64,000 nucleotides of DNA from Podocnemis expansa (taxonomy: Eukaryota; Chordata; Testudines; Podocnemididae), in contig ML682024.1 of NCBI GenBank assembly GCA_007922195.1, positions 6,291,695-6,355,694 of the forward strand. Reading direction: 5' to 3'. Positions within the stretch are counted from its first letter, which is position 1. Each line of letters opens with the position of its first letter. Positions 42,962-52,602 of this stretch are shown here, in pieces. The position numbers were made by a program, and so were the translations under genes. Below the pieces are notes generated by a model. It did no database searches. It was not told the DNA's origin and was given only the letters and a program-made list of their open reading frames with translations.

Positions 42962-43055
42962 ATAGTGTAGTGGCTAGCACCTCTGCTTAATCTGCAGAAA
43001 GGCCTGGGTTCAAGCCCCAGGGGGTTGGACTCGCTGATCTCCCTATGATTCTAGT
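42962..43055 (+). mobile_element. tRNA-derived SINE upstream of HSD17B14
   Basis: GTAGTGGCTAGCACCTCTGC (A-box-like), TGGGTTCAAGCCCC (B-box-like) and GGGGTTGGACTCGCTGATCT followed by CCTATGATTCTAG reproduce the turtle SINE plan. It ends about 180 bases before the HSD17B14 start codon, so it is part of or next to the promoter. Confidence 0.7.
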
Positions 43056-43074
43056 CTATAAAGGGGCTAGGTCC

Positions 43075-43233
43075 TCTTCTGTGCCCCACCCTGCAGAAAA
43101 GGACTACATTTCCCAGGATGCACCAGCGTCCCCACCCCACAGGGCTCTTGTGTTCAGGCGCTCCAGCTTCCCCTTTCCCCGCCGCGATCAGCTGAGCGGC
43201 TCGAGGTCGGGGGTGCCGGCTGGGGCTGGCCTC
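43075..43233 (+). promoter_or_regulatory. HSD17B14: HSD17B14 presumed promoter and 5' UTR
   Basis: GC-rich sequence with CCGCCGCGATC and GGCTCGAGGTCGG directly before the ATG. No TATA box at a fitting distance; the start site is not resolved. Confidence 0.4.
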
Positions 43234-46200
43234 ATGGCAGCGGGGCTGCGGTACCCGGGCAGGGTTGTTATAGTGACGGGGGGCAGCCGGGGCATCGGCG
43301 AAGCTATCGTCAGGGAATTTGGTGAGCCAGGGCTGGGGGCAGAGCCGCCTTGGGGTGCGGCGGGGGTCGGAAGCCCTGCAGGGAGGCTGGGGCGGAATGG
43401 GGCAGCAGAGCCCTGTAGGGTGGGGTGCTCCTGATCAGGGTGTAGGTGATTTGGGGGGTCCGGGATATTGAAGGAAGGTGGACGTGGGGGGGTCCGAAAG
43501 TGGGAGGGCCATGCAGGGTGGGGGGATGTCCAGCCTCCAAGGCTGGTGTTAGTCTTGTGTCCTCCTGGACTTTGTCCGTCTGTCGTGTCTGGCTGCTCAC
43601 TGGGGTGGGCAGGCGGGAGAGGGGCGAAGGCCGGTAACGGGGGGGCAGCAGGGCACCCTTTGCAGTCCTCAACCAGCTGCTACTGGGGGAAGGGAGCCCG
43701 GATTTATTGGCGGGGGCTGAGGCTGTGATTTACTCTCATCCTTTCCAGCCCTAGGATTGGGAGCCCCTGTTATAACCCCGCCCTCCAGCGAGCCTCCTGC
43801 TGGGCTGGGGGCTCCCTCCACCACACCTTTTTTTAGTGGAGTCAAGATTGAACTGGGGGCAGGCTGAGATTTATGGCCCTTGCAATGGGTGGGGCCGGCC
43901 AGCAGGGGGAGCAGGAGCATTATTCCCAGGGGCACTGCTGTGGGAAAACTTGCAGCACCAGGAGTGGGGATTACCAGTGCTGGTGTTTTTTGATGCTAAC
44001 TTTATTCTCTCCTTTCTGCCCCACATACTACCCTCTCCCCCACTGCACCTTGCTTTTCCCTCTTCCCCCTCTGATACCCCCTGCTCTCCTCTTTCCCCTT
44101 TGCCCTAGTTCGGCAGGGGGCTCATGTGGTCTTCTGTGCCCCCAAAGTGGAAGGTGAGTAACTGCTCCCCCCCTTTCCTGGGGACCCCTACCCCATGTTG
44201 GGACCCTCTGGGGAGTGTCTAACTCCCTTGTGTCCCATGCTAGACAAGGGATGTGGGGTGCTGGTTGTGGGGTGGATATTTTCCCTTCTGTGGGCCCCCC
44301 CGCCAAGTCTGTCCTCCTCCTGTGACTGGTGCTGCCTGCCCCAGTGCCTGCAGCATCTGGTCTCTCTCCTATCTGGAAAGTTTGGGGTCTCCTTCCTGTG
44401 TTTGACTGCTCCCTGTCCCCCATCCTGTGGTCTCACCTCTTCTGGAATCTGGCTTCTTCCTCCAAGGGGCCCCTCCCCTTCGGTGTCTGTGCCCCACCCC
44501 ACCCCAGGGCTTTTAATGCCTCCCCTTCCCTTTCAGCGGCTGCGGGCCGGGCACTGGAGCAGGCATTGCGGGAATCAGGGGGCCCAGGAGTGCCCCATTT
44601 CCAGGCCTGTGATGTCACCTGTGAAGAGGACATCCAGGTTGGTAGGGAGTATGGGGCGGATATCTGCCCCAGTGGGGGGAGGGGGGAAATTGCAGCAGGG
44701 ACACATTACCCCACCCCACCCCCATGCTTTCTGTGGGAAGGAGGGCAGCACCCAGGCCAGGGTGACCTCACCTTGAGGCCTAAAGGGTCATATTCCCCTC
44801 ATGTCTGTTCAACTCCTCCCCACCCCAAACCTCCACTGCCCCTATATCTCCTATCTCTGTCCCCAGCTTCCCCTTCCCCACATCCACAACTCCTACCCTC
44901 ATTCTGCTCCTACATCCCCATCCGTGCCCCCAACTCCCCCTCCACCCACACTTGTTGCCCTGATCTTGCTCCAAACATCCCCCCTCCCATACCCACAATC
45001 CTTTGTGCTACCCAACATCCCTGTCCCCCAACTATCCCTCCCCATATCCACATGCTCCACCCCGATCCTTCTTCCCAACACATCATACCCCCCATACTCT
45101 GTTCCTCTTCCCACTCCAACTCCACCTCCAGGCGCTGATTGCAGTGACCCACAAGCGCTATGGCCGCATCGACTGCCTGGTGAACAACGCTGGATGTCGT
45201 GAGTTGCCCCAATAGTTAGGGGGCAGGTTGGGGGAGTCTCCAGAGTGATCCTGGAACATGCAGGGGAGGGAAAGTGGGGTGGAACCTCTGAGCTGGAGGG
45301 CTCAGGGGGAACCTCCCCAGTGGGAGCAATAGGGACTATAAGGGGAAATGGAGTCCCTGGATCTGAGACTCGGGTGTGGGGGCATTTTGGGGCCTGTGTC
45401 CTGTTTTTCATGCATCCTCTACACTCAGATCCTCCTGAAGAGGAAATCGACGATGTCACCTCCCAGCAGTTCCAGGAACTTCTCAAGGTCAACTTGATCG
45501 GCTATTTCCTGACAGCAAAAGTGAGAGATGCCCCCATGACCTGCTCCAGAGTCAGCCACATCGCCCATGTACTCAGACCCTGTGGCCTGCCCCAGAGCCA
45601 GCTGTATGTGCTGTCCAACCAGCCCTCCACACCCTGCTCTGGACCCAGCTGCATCCCCGTACAACCAGCCCCATGTCCCACCCCAGAGCTAGCTGCATCC
45701 CCTGTATAACCAGGGCCCTGTGCCCTGCCACCCCAGAGCCAGCTGCTACTCCATATAACTAGCCCCCCCCACCTGTGTCCCGACTTGGATACATCTACCC
45801 TGTATAACTAGCCCCACCCAAGCCAGTCACATCCCTGTGCCAGTGAGTGGTCTGTATTGTACCCAGTCCCTGAGGTGTACCCTACCCACCTATATATCTC
45901 ATCTCTCCTGTGCAGTTTGCCCTGCCATATTTACGGAAGACCCAGGGTAACATTATCAACATCAGCAGTCTCGTTGGCATCATTGGACAGAGCAAGGCTG
46001 TTCCGTATGTTGCCACCAAGGTACCTGTAAACTCAAGGCTAGAACCCATATTTTCTGATTTACAGCACCTTCCCTCTCCTCTGAGAGCTGGAGTGAGAAT
46101 CCAGGCATCCTGTGCCTCTAGCCAATGCTGATCAGACTTTTGGGGGCTGGGTTTATTTCAACTGACTTCCTCACACACACACTCCAGGGGCAGGGGACGG

Positions 46201-47239
46201 GGTGGCGCAGAAATTTAAGAGCCCTTTATCTTGTCTGATCACAGGGTGCTGTGACTGCAATGACAAAGGCCATGGCGGTAGATGAGAGTAGATATGGAGT
46301 GCGAGTTAACAGGTATCTTATAAACCCCCCATCTTCAGGGCTGGAGACGCTGCTGTGGGGAAGGTCACAGCATCTGGGACAGTCACAAGCTGGAAGTACT
46401 ACCATGGGGAAACTTGCAGGATCTGGGATAGTTCCTGGCTGGGGGCACTGCCATGGGGAAGCTTGTAGCTTCCAGGACAGTCATAGACTGGGGACACTGC
46501 TGGGGGGGGGGTGACCTCACAGCACTTGGGGGTGTCCTTGTCTGGGGGCACTGCTGGGAGGAAACTCTCAGTCCTAGTTTTGTGGCCAGGAGGGCAGTGG
46601 GCACTTGAGAGTGGGAGCGATACTGAATTATTGAGGTTTTCCCTTCCAACAACTCCAGTATCTCTCCTGGAAACATCTGGACCCCCATGTGGGTGGAGGC
46701 AGCCCAACAGACGGCCAATCCAGAGGTCGCAATCCAGGCTGGGAAGGATGCCCAGGCAAGTGCATTATGGGAATAGCGTGGGGTGTGGGGAAGGGTTGGA
46801 ATAGGGGCTTTCAGGCAGGGAAAGCTGAGGTGAGGGATCCGAGTGTGTGTGTGGGATTATGGTGGGAGGAGTTGGGGGACGAGGTCCTCTAGGAGGTGCT
46901 GGAGTGGCTGGGGCATTAGTGAGAGGGCAGAGGAGGGAGGCCAGTCTCAATGGGGGACTGGAGTGCCAGGGAGGGTGGGGTGGAAATCAAGGGTTCTTAA
47001 TGGGTAAGGGAAAGGGGAATCTCAGTGGGGAGCAGTGGGCCTGAGAGGGGCTGGAGGCAGGCCCAGTGGCTGACCTCTCCCTCCCACAGCTACTGGGCCG
47101 GATGGGAACGGCGGACGAGTGTGCCTTGGCTGTGATGTACCTGGCTGCCGAGGGCACCTTCTGTACCGGCATCGACCTGCTGCTCAGCGGGGGTGCTGAG
47201 CTGGCTTATGGTCCCAAGTGTCAGCGGGGCACCAGCTAG
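43234..47239 (+). CDS. HSD17B14: 17-beta-hydroxysteroid dehydrogenase type 14 (short-chain dehydrogenase)
   Basis: Cytosolic short-chain dehydrogenase; the human enzyme oxidises estradiol and androgens with NAD+. Coding exons: 43234-43321, 44109-44153, 44537-44637, 45132-45198, 45429-45520, 45916-46020, 46245-46312, 46659-46755, 47090-47239 (stop TAG 47237). The sum is 270 residues, the same as human. Landmarks: cofactor motif [15 protein letters not shown], catalytic Ser in [10 protein letters not shown], catalytic YVATK, and the PGNIWTP loop; the end GGAELAYG follows. The last intron has a GC donor (CAGGCAAGT) instead of GT. The second beta strand ends VVFCAPK, without the acidic residue that favours NAD+ in the human protein (VVICDKD). 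The start was chosen because [17 protein letters not shown] aligns with the family start. Confidence 0.95.
46335..46575 (+). repeat. Five-unit tandem of GCACTGCTGTGGGGAA type in HSD17B14 intron 7
   Basis: Units of about 44-48 bases contain GACGCTGCTGTGGGGAAGGT, CACAGCATCTGGGACAGTCA, CACTGCCATGGGGAAGCTTG, and similar. Related units occur at 21,430-21,560, 22,020-22,145, 22,385-22,460 (inverted in the first and last) and 43,930-43,970. Confidence 0.75.
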
Positions 47240-47710
47240 GGGAAAGCAGAGAGGCTGGGTGGGGATCAGAACACCTGGGTTAACTCCTCAGATCCAGGAG
47301 AGGAGTGGTGGCTAATGATCAGAGCCATGGGGTCCCAGCGCCCCCCAACTCTAACCACTGAACCTAACTCCCCTCCCAGTGGCAGCTGTGTGGAGCTAGT
47401 GGTCCACTGTTCAGGCTGCATTCTCATGCTGGGAATTCAGCTGTCCCCCCCGACCTGTGCCTCTCTTGGCAGGAATGGGCGTTGGGCGGTGACTTTCCTG
47501 GGCCTCCTGAATTTGCTTGGTGCCTGGCCTCACACACAGGTCTCTTCTGCTCCCTGTGAGCTTGGGGGACATTAATCTTCATGGGAGGGAAGGGTTCTAG
47601 GCAGTGGCAGGGGATTTCAGTCTGTCATGGGGATTTGAGGTCCCCCCCCATTATTGTCCAATCTGTCAGGGGGGCTGGGCAGCCATGGGGGACCACAATC
47701 TCATGCAGTT

Positions 47711-47716
47711 AATAAA
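47711..47716 (+). terminator. HSD17B14: HSD17B14 polyadenylation signal
   Basis: AATAAA about 470 bases after the stop codon, followed by a T-rich and GT-containing stretch. Confidence 0.7.
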
Positions 47717-48199
47717 GATTATTTCAAAACAGTTAATGTTTTCATTGATTTTTATTGTGGGTTCTTCCCCTGTACCATCAGGGCTGTAGCACTAGAGGGT
47801 TCTGTGCTGATAGGAGCAGAACACTCAGCAGAGGCCGAGGGGCTAGCTGTCCACAGTTAGGGCTGGCTCCTGTGTGGAGCTGGGGCACTGGGCCAAAGGA
47901 GGGGCTGATGCAGACCCACCCATGCTCGAGGCACCAGGATTTTATTTGGGTCCTGTTCTGTGAATCACAAGCTGGTGCTAACATACCTGATACGCACAGA
48001 GGCAGGTGTAAGAGGAGGAAGTGCCAGGGGGAGCCTGGTTCTGTGACTTACCACTCCTATGTGTGAATGGCTGGCCTGCCCTATCCCCAAGGGGCCACAT
48101 GTCAGTCTCCAATGAGCCAGCCCTCCCCTGCCATGCTTCACTCCAGCTGCTGCCATGTCTCCATATCAGGCAAGGGATCCCTGTATAATTCTGGAAAGT

Positions 48200-49757
48200 T
48201 GATAAAGGAAGCTAAGGGCTACCAGCAGACATCTGCAGCCAGAAACATTAGGAACAATAATGAGTTTTTAAATTTGATTGGGAACAAAAAAGGTGCTACT
48301 TAAGGTGTTGGTCTCACACTAGGTGGAAATGGTGGAATTATCACTGATAATTCAGCAAAGTAGAAGTGTTCAATAAATATTTCTGTTCTGTGTCTTGGGG
48401 AAGAAGCTGATGATGCAGTCTTCTCAGATTATTATTAACCTTATTTCCATTCCACTAGTAGTGCTGAGGGATGTTAAACAACAGCTGTGACATTATTAGG
48501 TCAGCAGGTCCAGATAACTTACAACAAAGAGTTTTAAAAGAGTAGACCAAGGAGCTTGTAGGACCATGAATTTGCTCTTCAATATAATTGAGCTAGGGTG
48601 TTTCTAGGGGGCCCAACAGGCATCAGTTCTGGACCCTGTGCTAGTTAATAGCTTTATAGCTTTATTGATGACCAGGGGAAAAATATCAAATCATCCCTGA
48701 TAATGTGTAGAGGACACATGAATTGGGGTTGTGGGAAATAATGCAAAGGCTGGGCCAGGGATATAGAACAAAGGGGATCATTGGGGAAATTGCGAGTGAC
48801 TAGCCCGTGTGTTCATATCATTTAGCCAAATGTCAGTGTATGTGCACAGCACCAGAGAACATCGGCCACATATACAGGGTGATGGTCATGCTCCTTGGAA
48901 GCTAGGAAAGATTTGAGGGTTGATGTGGGGAGAAATCAACCACCCCTGACCTCCTGGGGCAAGGTTGAGCCAAAAGAGCTAATGAGATCCTAGGATGCAT
49001 CAATGGGAACTTCAGGTGGGTGCAGAGAGGTTATTTCACTTCCAGATTCCCACCCTGGGGCAAGGCAGCAGGAATCTTGTGCCCGGTTCTGGTGCCTGCT
49101 GCTCAAGGATGGTGGCAGGGATTTCCCCTAACACCCCCCCCCACACACACACACCCGAATTTCACAACACCATCCCTGTTGTCAGCTAGTAACAGTGTTA
49201 TAACAATTTAGTGAGCACCCCACCACCCCCAGGCACGCATCCCTCTAAGCCCCCTCTAATTTCAAGTCCTGGGGAAGCTGCTGGATGGCAGTAAATAGCA
49301 GAGGGGCTGGAAAAGAGCCCTGAGGACAATCTGTGGGTTAGAAAACCTGCCTGAGAGGAAGAGATGCCAGGAGTGCCCACAGTTTAGCTGAGCACAGAGA
49401 AGGATTGGGGCCAGAAGCGACTTAATCCCAGGCTCTACAGAAGGGGAACAAATATTCAATATTGGGCTCCCCAACCCAGCAGAGGCAAGTCAGATTTGAC
49501 CCCCATGGCCAGAAATTGAAGCAAGACAGGCCCAGCCTGGAGATCAAGACAAATGTTTTTACCAGTGAGGGAAATTCACCCTGGACTTCATTTCCCAAGG
49601 GCCGGTGGATCCTTTAACACTGTTAAGTCTTGGCTGGGTGTTTTTCTAAATGCTGTAGGAATTACTTTAGGGTCGTTCTCTAGTCGCTGTGTTAGTGGAG
49701 CAAGGTGTTACATCAGACAATCCTAATGGGCCCTTCTGATCTTAGACTCCATGAATC
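48200..49757 (+). mobile_element. CR1-type LINE, plus strand, 3' part
   Basis: The nucleotide sequence follows the chelonian CR1 consensus I remember: TTCAATAAATATTTCTGTTC at about 48,370, RT-like LDPVL at about 48,632, ATGAGATCCTAGGATGCATC at about 48,985 and GAACAAATATTCAATATTGG at about 49,447. The terminal GGGCCCTTCTGATCTTAGACTCCATGAATC ends at about 49,757. No long frame remains. Confidence 0.75.
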
Positions 49758-49764
49758 TGCACAA

Positions 49765-49860
49765 AGCTACTGGGCCCCACTCCAGAGGTGGCTGCATCTC
49801 AGCGCTTGCTGAGGGTCCCTGTGCCCCACCCCAGAGGGGCCACATCTTGCTTATTTGGAT
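49765..49860 (+). repeat. Two units of the CCCCAGAGGTGGCTGCATCT dispersed repeat
   Basis: CCCCACTCCAGAGGTGGCTG then CATCTCAGCGCTTGCTGAGG is followed by a second unit, CCCCACCCCAGAGGGGCCAC. The same unit occurs near 26,620, 27,058, 27,115, 36,905, 36,990, 40,415, 48,085, 57,175, 61,025 and 61,095. Confidence 0.65.
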
Positions 49861-49984
49861 GCCGGGAGGTGGGCGGGCACAAGCCCACCCACTGCTAACA
49901 CCCCTCCCCCAGCTTAAGGGGATGTGGCCCTAGGCCTGGGGACAACTGATTTCAGGGGGCAATTAATGAAAAACGGGAACGGGT

Positions 49985-51845
49985 GTTGAGGTCAAAGGTT
50001 CAAAACTAGGGAATTGGAGGGGGACACTGAGCAGAGAACCCCAGACAGCACCCACTGCTCCCGGAACATGTTGAGGGAGCCAGTGGATGCCGCCCAGAGG
50101 AACTCTGCCCGGAGACGTGAATGGATGAGGGACCAGAAATAAGCCCCACAGTCGCAGGCCCCTCCCTCAGCCAGCCTCCTCTCCCTGGTCTTGTAAATAT
50201 CCTCTTTAGTGTAGGCCAGGGGGAGGTTGGTGAGGAGGTCCCGTGACTTCATGGGGCCGCGGATGGGGAGTGAATATAGAAATGTATGTGGGGAGACATG
50301 CAGCCAGAACCTCAATAAGAGGTTCCGGAGGAGCCAGAAGAGGGGCTGCAACCTGGCACATTCTAGATACGTGTGCACCAGGGTCTCCCTCTCACCGCAG
50401 AAGGGGCAAGTTTCTGGGTTGGGGGTGAACTGCACAAGTATACGCCCATGCTCACAGCTCCATGCAGGAGCTGCCAACTGATATCCCCAGTGGGCTGTGG
50501 GGTCAGGGTGGCATAGAGGCTGGCCCACCAGGGGTCCTTGCCCTCCACAGGTGGAACTAGGTCCCGCTACTTGGTGTTGGGGTGGGACACGAGGGTGAGG
50601 AAGTGGATGGTGTGGAGCACAAACGTGTGCAGGTGTTTGCGAGGTGCAGTTCAGAAGGGGACCAGCTGTAGGTCTAGCAGCCAGCTTGGGGCACGGGGCG
50701 GGGGCGGTTGGGGTGGCTCATGGGGCCAGGGCCCGATCGCAAGCTCCGGAGGGCCAGGACTGAGAGGAGGGTGGGGGGTGCCCTCTTGCAGGACCTGCTC
50801 AAGGCAAGCCCGAGCAGTGGGGGGCAGGGCCACCTTCCCCTCCTGGAGTAGGCGCCAGGGGGTTCGAAGGGTGGAGAGCCCCAAGCGCTGGGCAAGCACT
50901 AGGGGATTCACCCCATCCCCTCGTGCATAGTCCAGGAGATCTCCGACCCTGGTGACACCTGCCAGGACCAGCCTCCACCTCACGGAGGGGGCCTCCACTG
51001 CCTGCACACTCAGATGGGGGTTGTGTAGCAGGGGCTCCGCAAGGAGGTCCTCCCCCTCGGTGGGCACAAGGGCCCTGGAGGCCAAGACGAGCCTCCAGGA
51101 CCGGAGGAGGTCCTGGTAGAAGGCTGGCAGCTCAGAGAGGTCTCGTGGACCACCTCTCGGATGGATGTAAAAGAGCCATCGGTAGTGGCGGAGGAAGGTG
51201 TGTGTCAGGTGGCTCCATGCCGGACTACCTGCACCATAAAGGAGTCTCTGCAGGGCCTGGAGGTGGAAGGTGTGGACCTGGCTGTGGACACAGCACAGGC
51301 CCTGCCCTCCCTCTTCCAGGGGGAGACTCAGAATCCCTGCAGAGACCCAGTACAGTCCTGGCCAGAAGAACTGCAGAACTGTCTTCTGGAGGTGGGCCAG
51401 GAACGTCGAGGGCAGAACCAGGGTGTTGAGCTGGTGCCAGAGCATGGACACGACAAGCTGGTTGACCAACAGTGCCCTCCCGTGAAGGGAAAGGCACCGC
51501 AGCAGTCCTGTCCATCTCCAAAGAGGCTCAGCAACCCTGTCCTCCAAATCATGCCAGTTCTCATCCGGGGAGGGATGGGTAGCAGAAAGGTAAATGCTGA
51601 GATAGAGCAGCAGAACCGTGCTCCATCGGGTGGCTTGGAGCGCAGGTGGGAGGGGGCCTGCCAACCACCCAGCCCCTATCGTCAGGCCAGAGCTCTTGAC
51701 CTGGCCGGAGGAGGCTGCTGAGTAGATGGCATGGCAAGCCTCCAACCGCGTCAGGTTGCCTGGGTCCTGGACCACAAGAAGCACATTGTCGGTGTACGCT
51801 GACAGGACCAGCGGCAGCCCCAACATCTTGCTATTGGGCACGATG
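49985..51845 (-). mobile_element. TX1-like (L1 clade) LINE, 5'-truncated, minus strand
   Basis: A 396-codon open frame (51,841-50,651) begins in the RT palm: LVLSAYTDNVLLVVQD, where the catalytic YADD box reads YTDN. It continues through the thumb: LHGRALLVNQLVVSMLW, LPLEEGGQGL and LQALQRLLYGAG. After a stop and frame change, 50,548-49,992 carries the terminal Cys-rich block CPFCGERETLVHTYLECARL. This order matches TX1 and related LINEs of fish, amphibians and turtles. The open frame suggests a fairly young insertion, but the 5' half is missing and the catalytic motif is changed. Confidence 0.75.
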
Positions 51846-52540
51846 TAGCCCTGAAAGTCTATAACATGCTTTGATCTTCCCTTTCCCTGGGCTCATTAAA
51901 GGAGAGGGAGGTTGGGGTTAATTAACTCAGTTCCTAGTCTAATTGAGTGGCTAATGGAAGATAACTGTGTGGCCCAGCTGCCTCCTTGAGTAGTTAATCC
52001 CCACTTTGCCCTGCTCTTTAGGGGAGGACAAGCCACTGGAGAGGGTCTGCCCTCTCAGTGAGACAGAGGGCTAGCAGTTGTGGGGGAGTGTGGGCAGATC
52101 CACGCGGGAAAGAGCCAGCAAAGAGATCACTCCTCTGACCCTACAGTGTGGGGTGCTCCCCTGCTCCCTCCGACCCCCCAGCCTGAGGCACAGCAGCTCC
52201 CCCCTCCTGCCCTAATCTCCGCCCCCAGATGCCAGAAAAGGAAGCAGCCGATGTGGCCGGGTGAGGGGGCGTGGCCAGCCCTGCCGGGAGGGGTGCCCTG
52301 CCATACCATTGGTTGCAGAGGGGGGTGTGGGGGGATGGAGCGGCTGTGATTGGACGGCTCCCCCCAGCCCCCCCTGAAAAATCTGGTCCACTTGGGGGGT
52401 TCCGGGGTCCTGCAGCCCTGGGGTAAGCACCGAGAGGGGGGGAGCTTGGCCCCCCCAGCCCACCGCTCCCCCAGCCCCCCTTGTCCCGGGGTCCCGAGGA
52501 GGGGGAGGCAGACAGAGGGCGGAGCTGTGGGTCGGGCTCT
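51846..52540. other. Intergenic sequence upstream of BCAT2
   Basis: No gene seen. GC content and CpG frequency rise from about 52,210 toward the BCAT2 start. Confidence 0.5.
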
Positions 52541-52602
52541 GCCGGGGGCGGAATCTTCCCTGCGCCGCCGCGGCCCGGCCCCATTAGGCTGCGATACCGG
52601 CC
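52540..52602 (+). promoter_or_regulatory. BCAT2: BCAT2 proximal promoter and 5' UTR
   Basis: Very GC-rich with CpGs (GCCGCCGCGGCCCGGCCCC) and no TATA box, typical for a housekeeping mitochondrial enzyme. The start site is not resolved. Confidence 0.45.
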
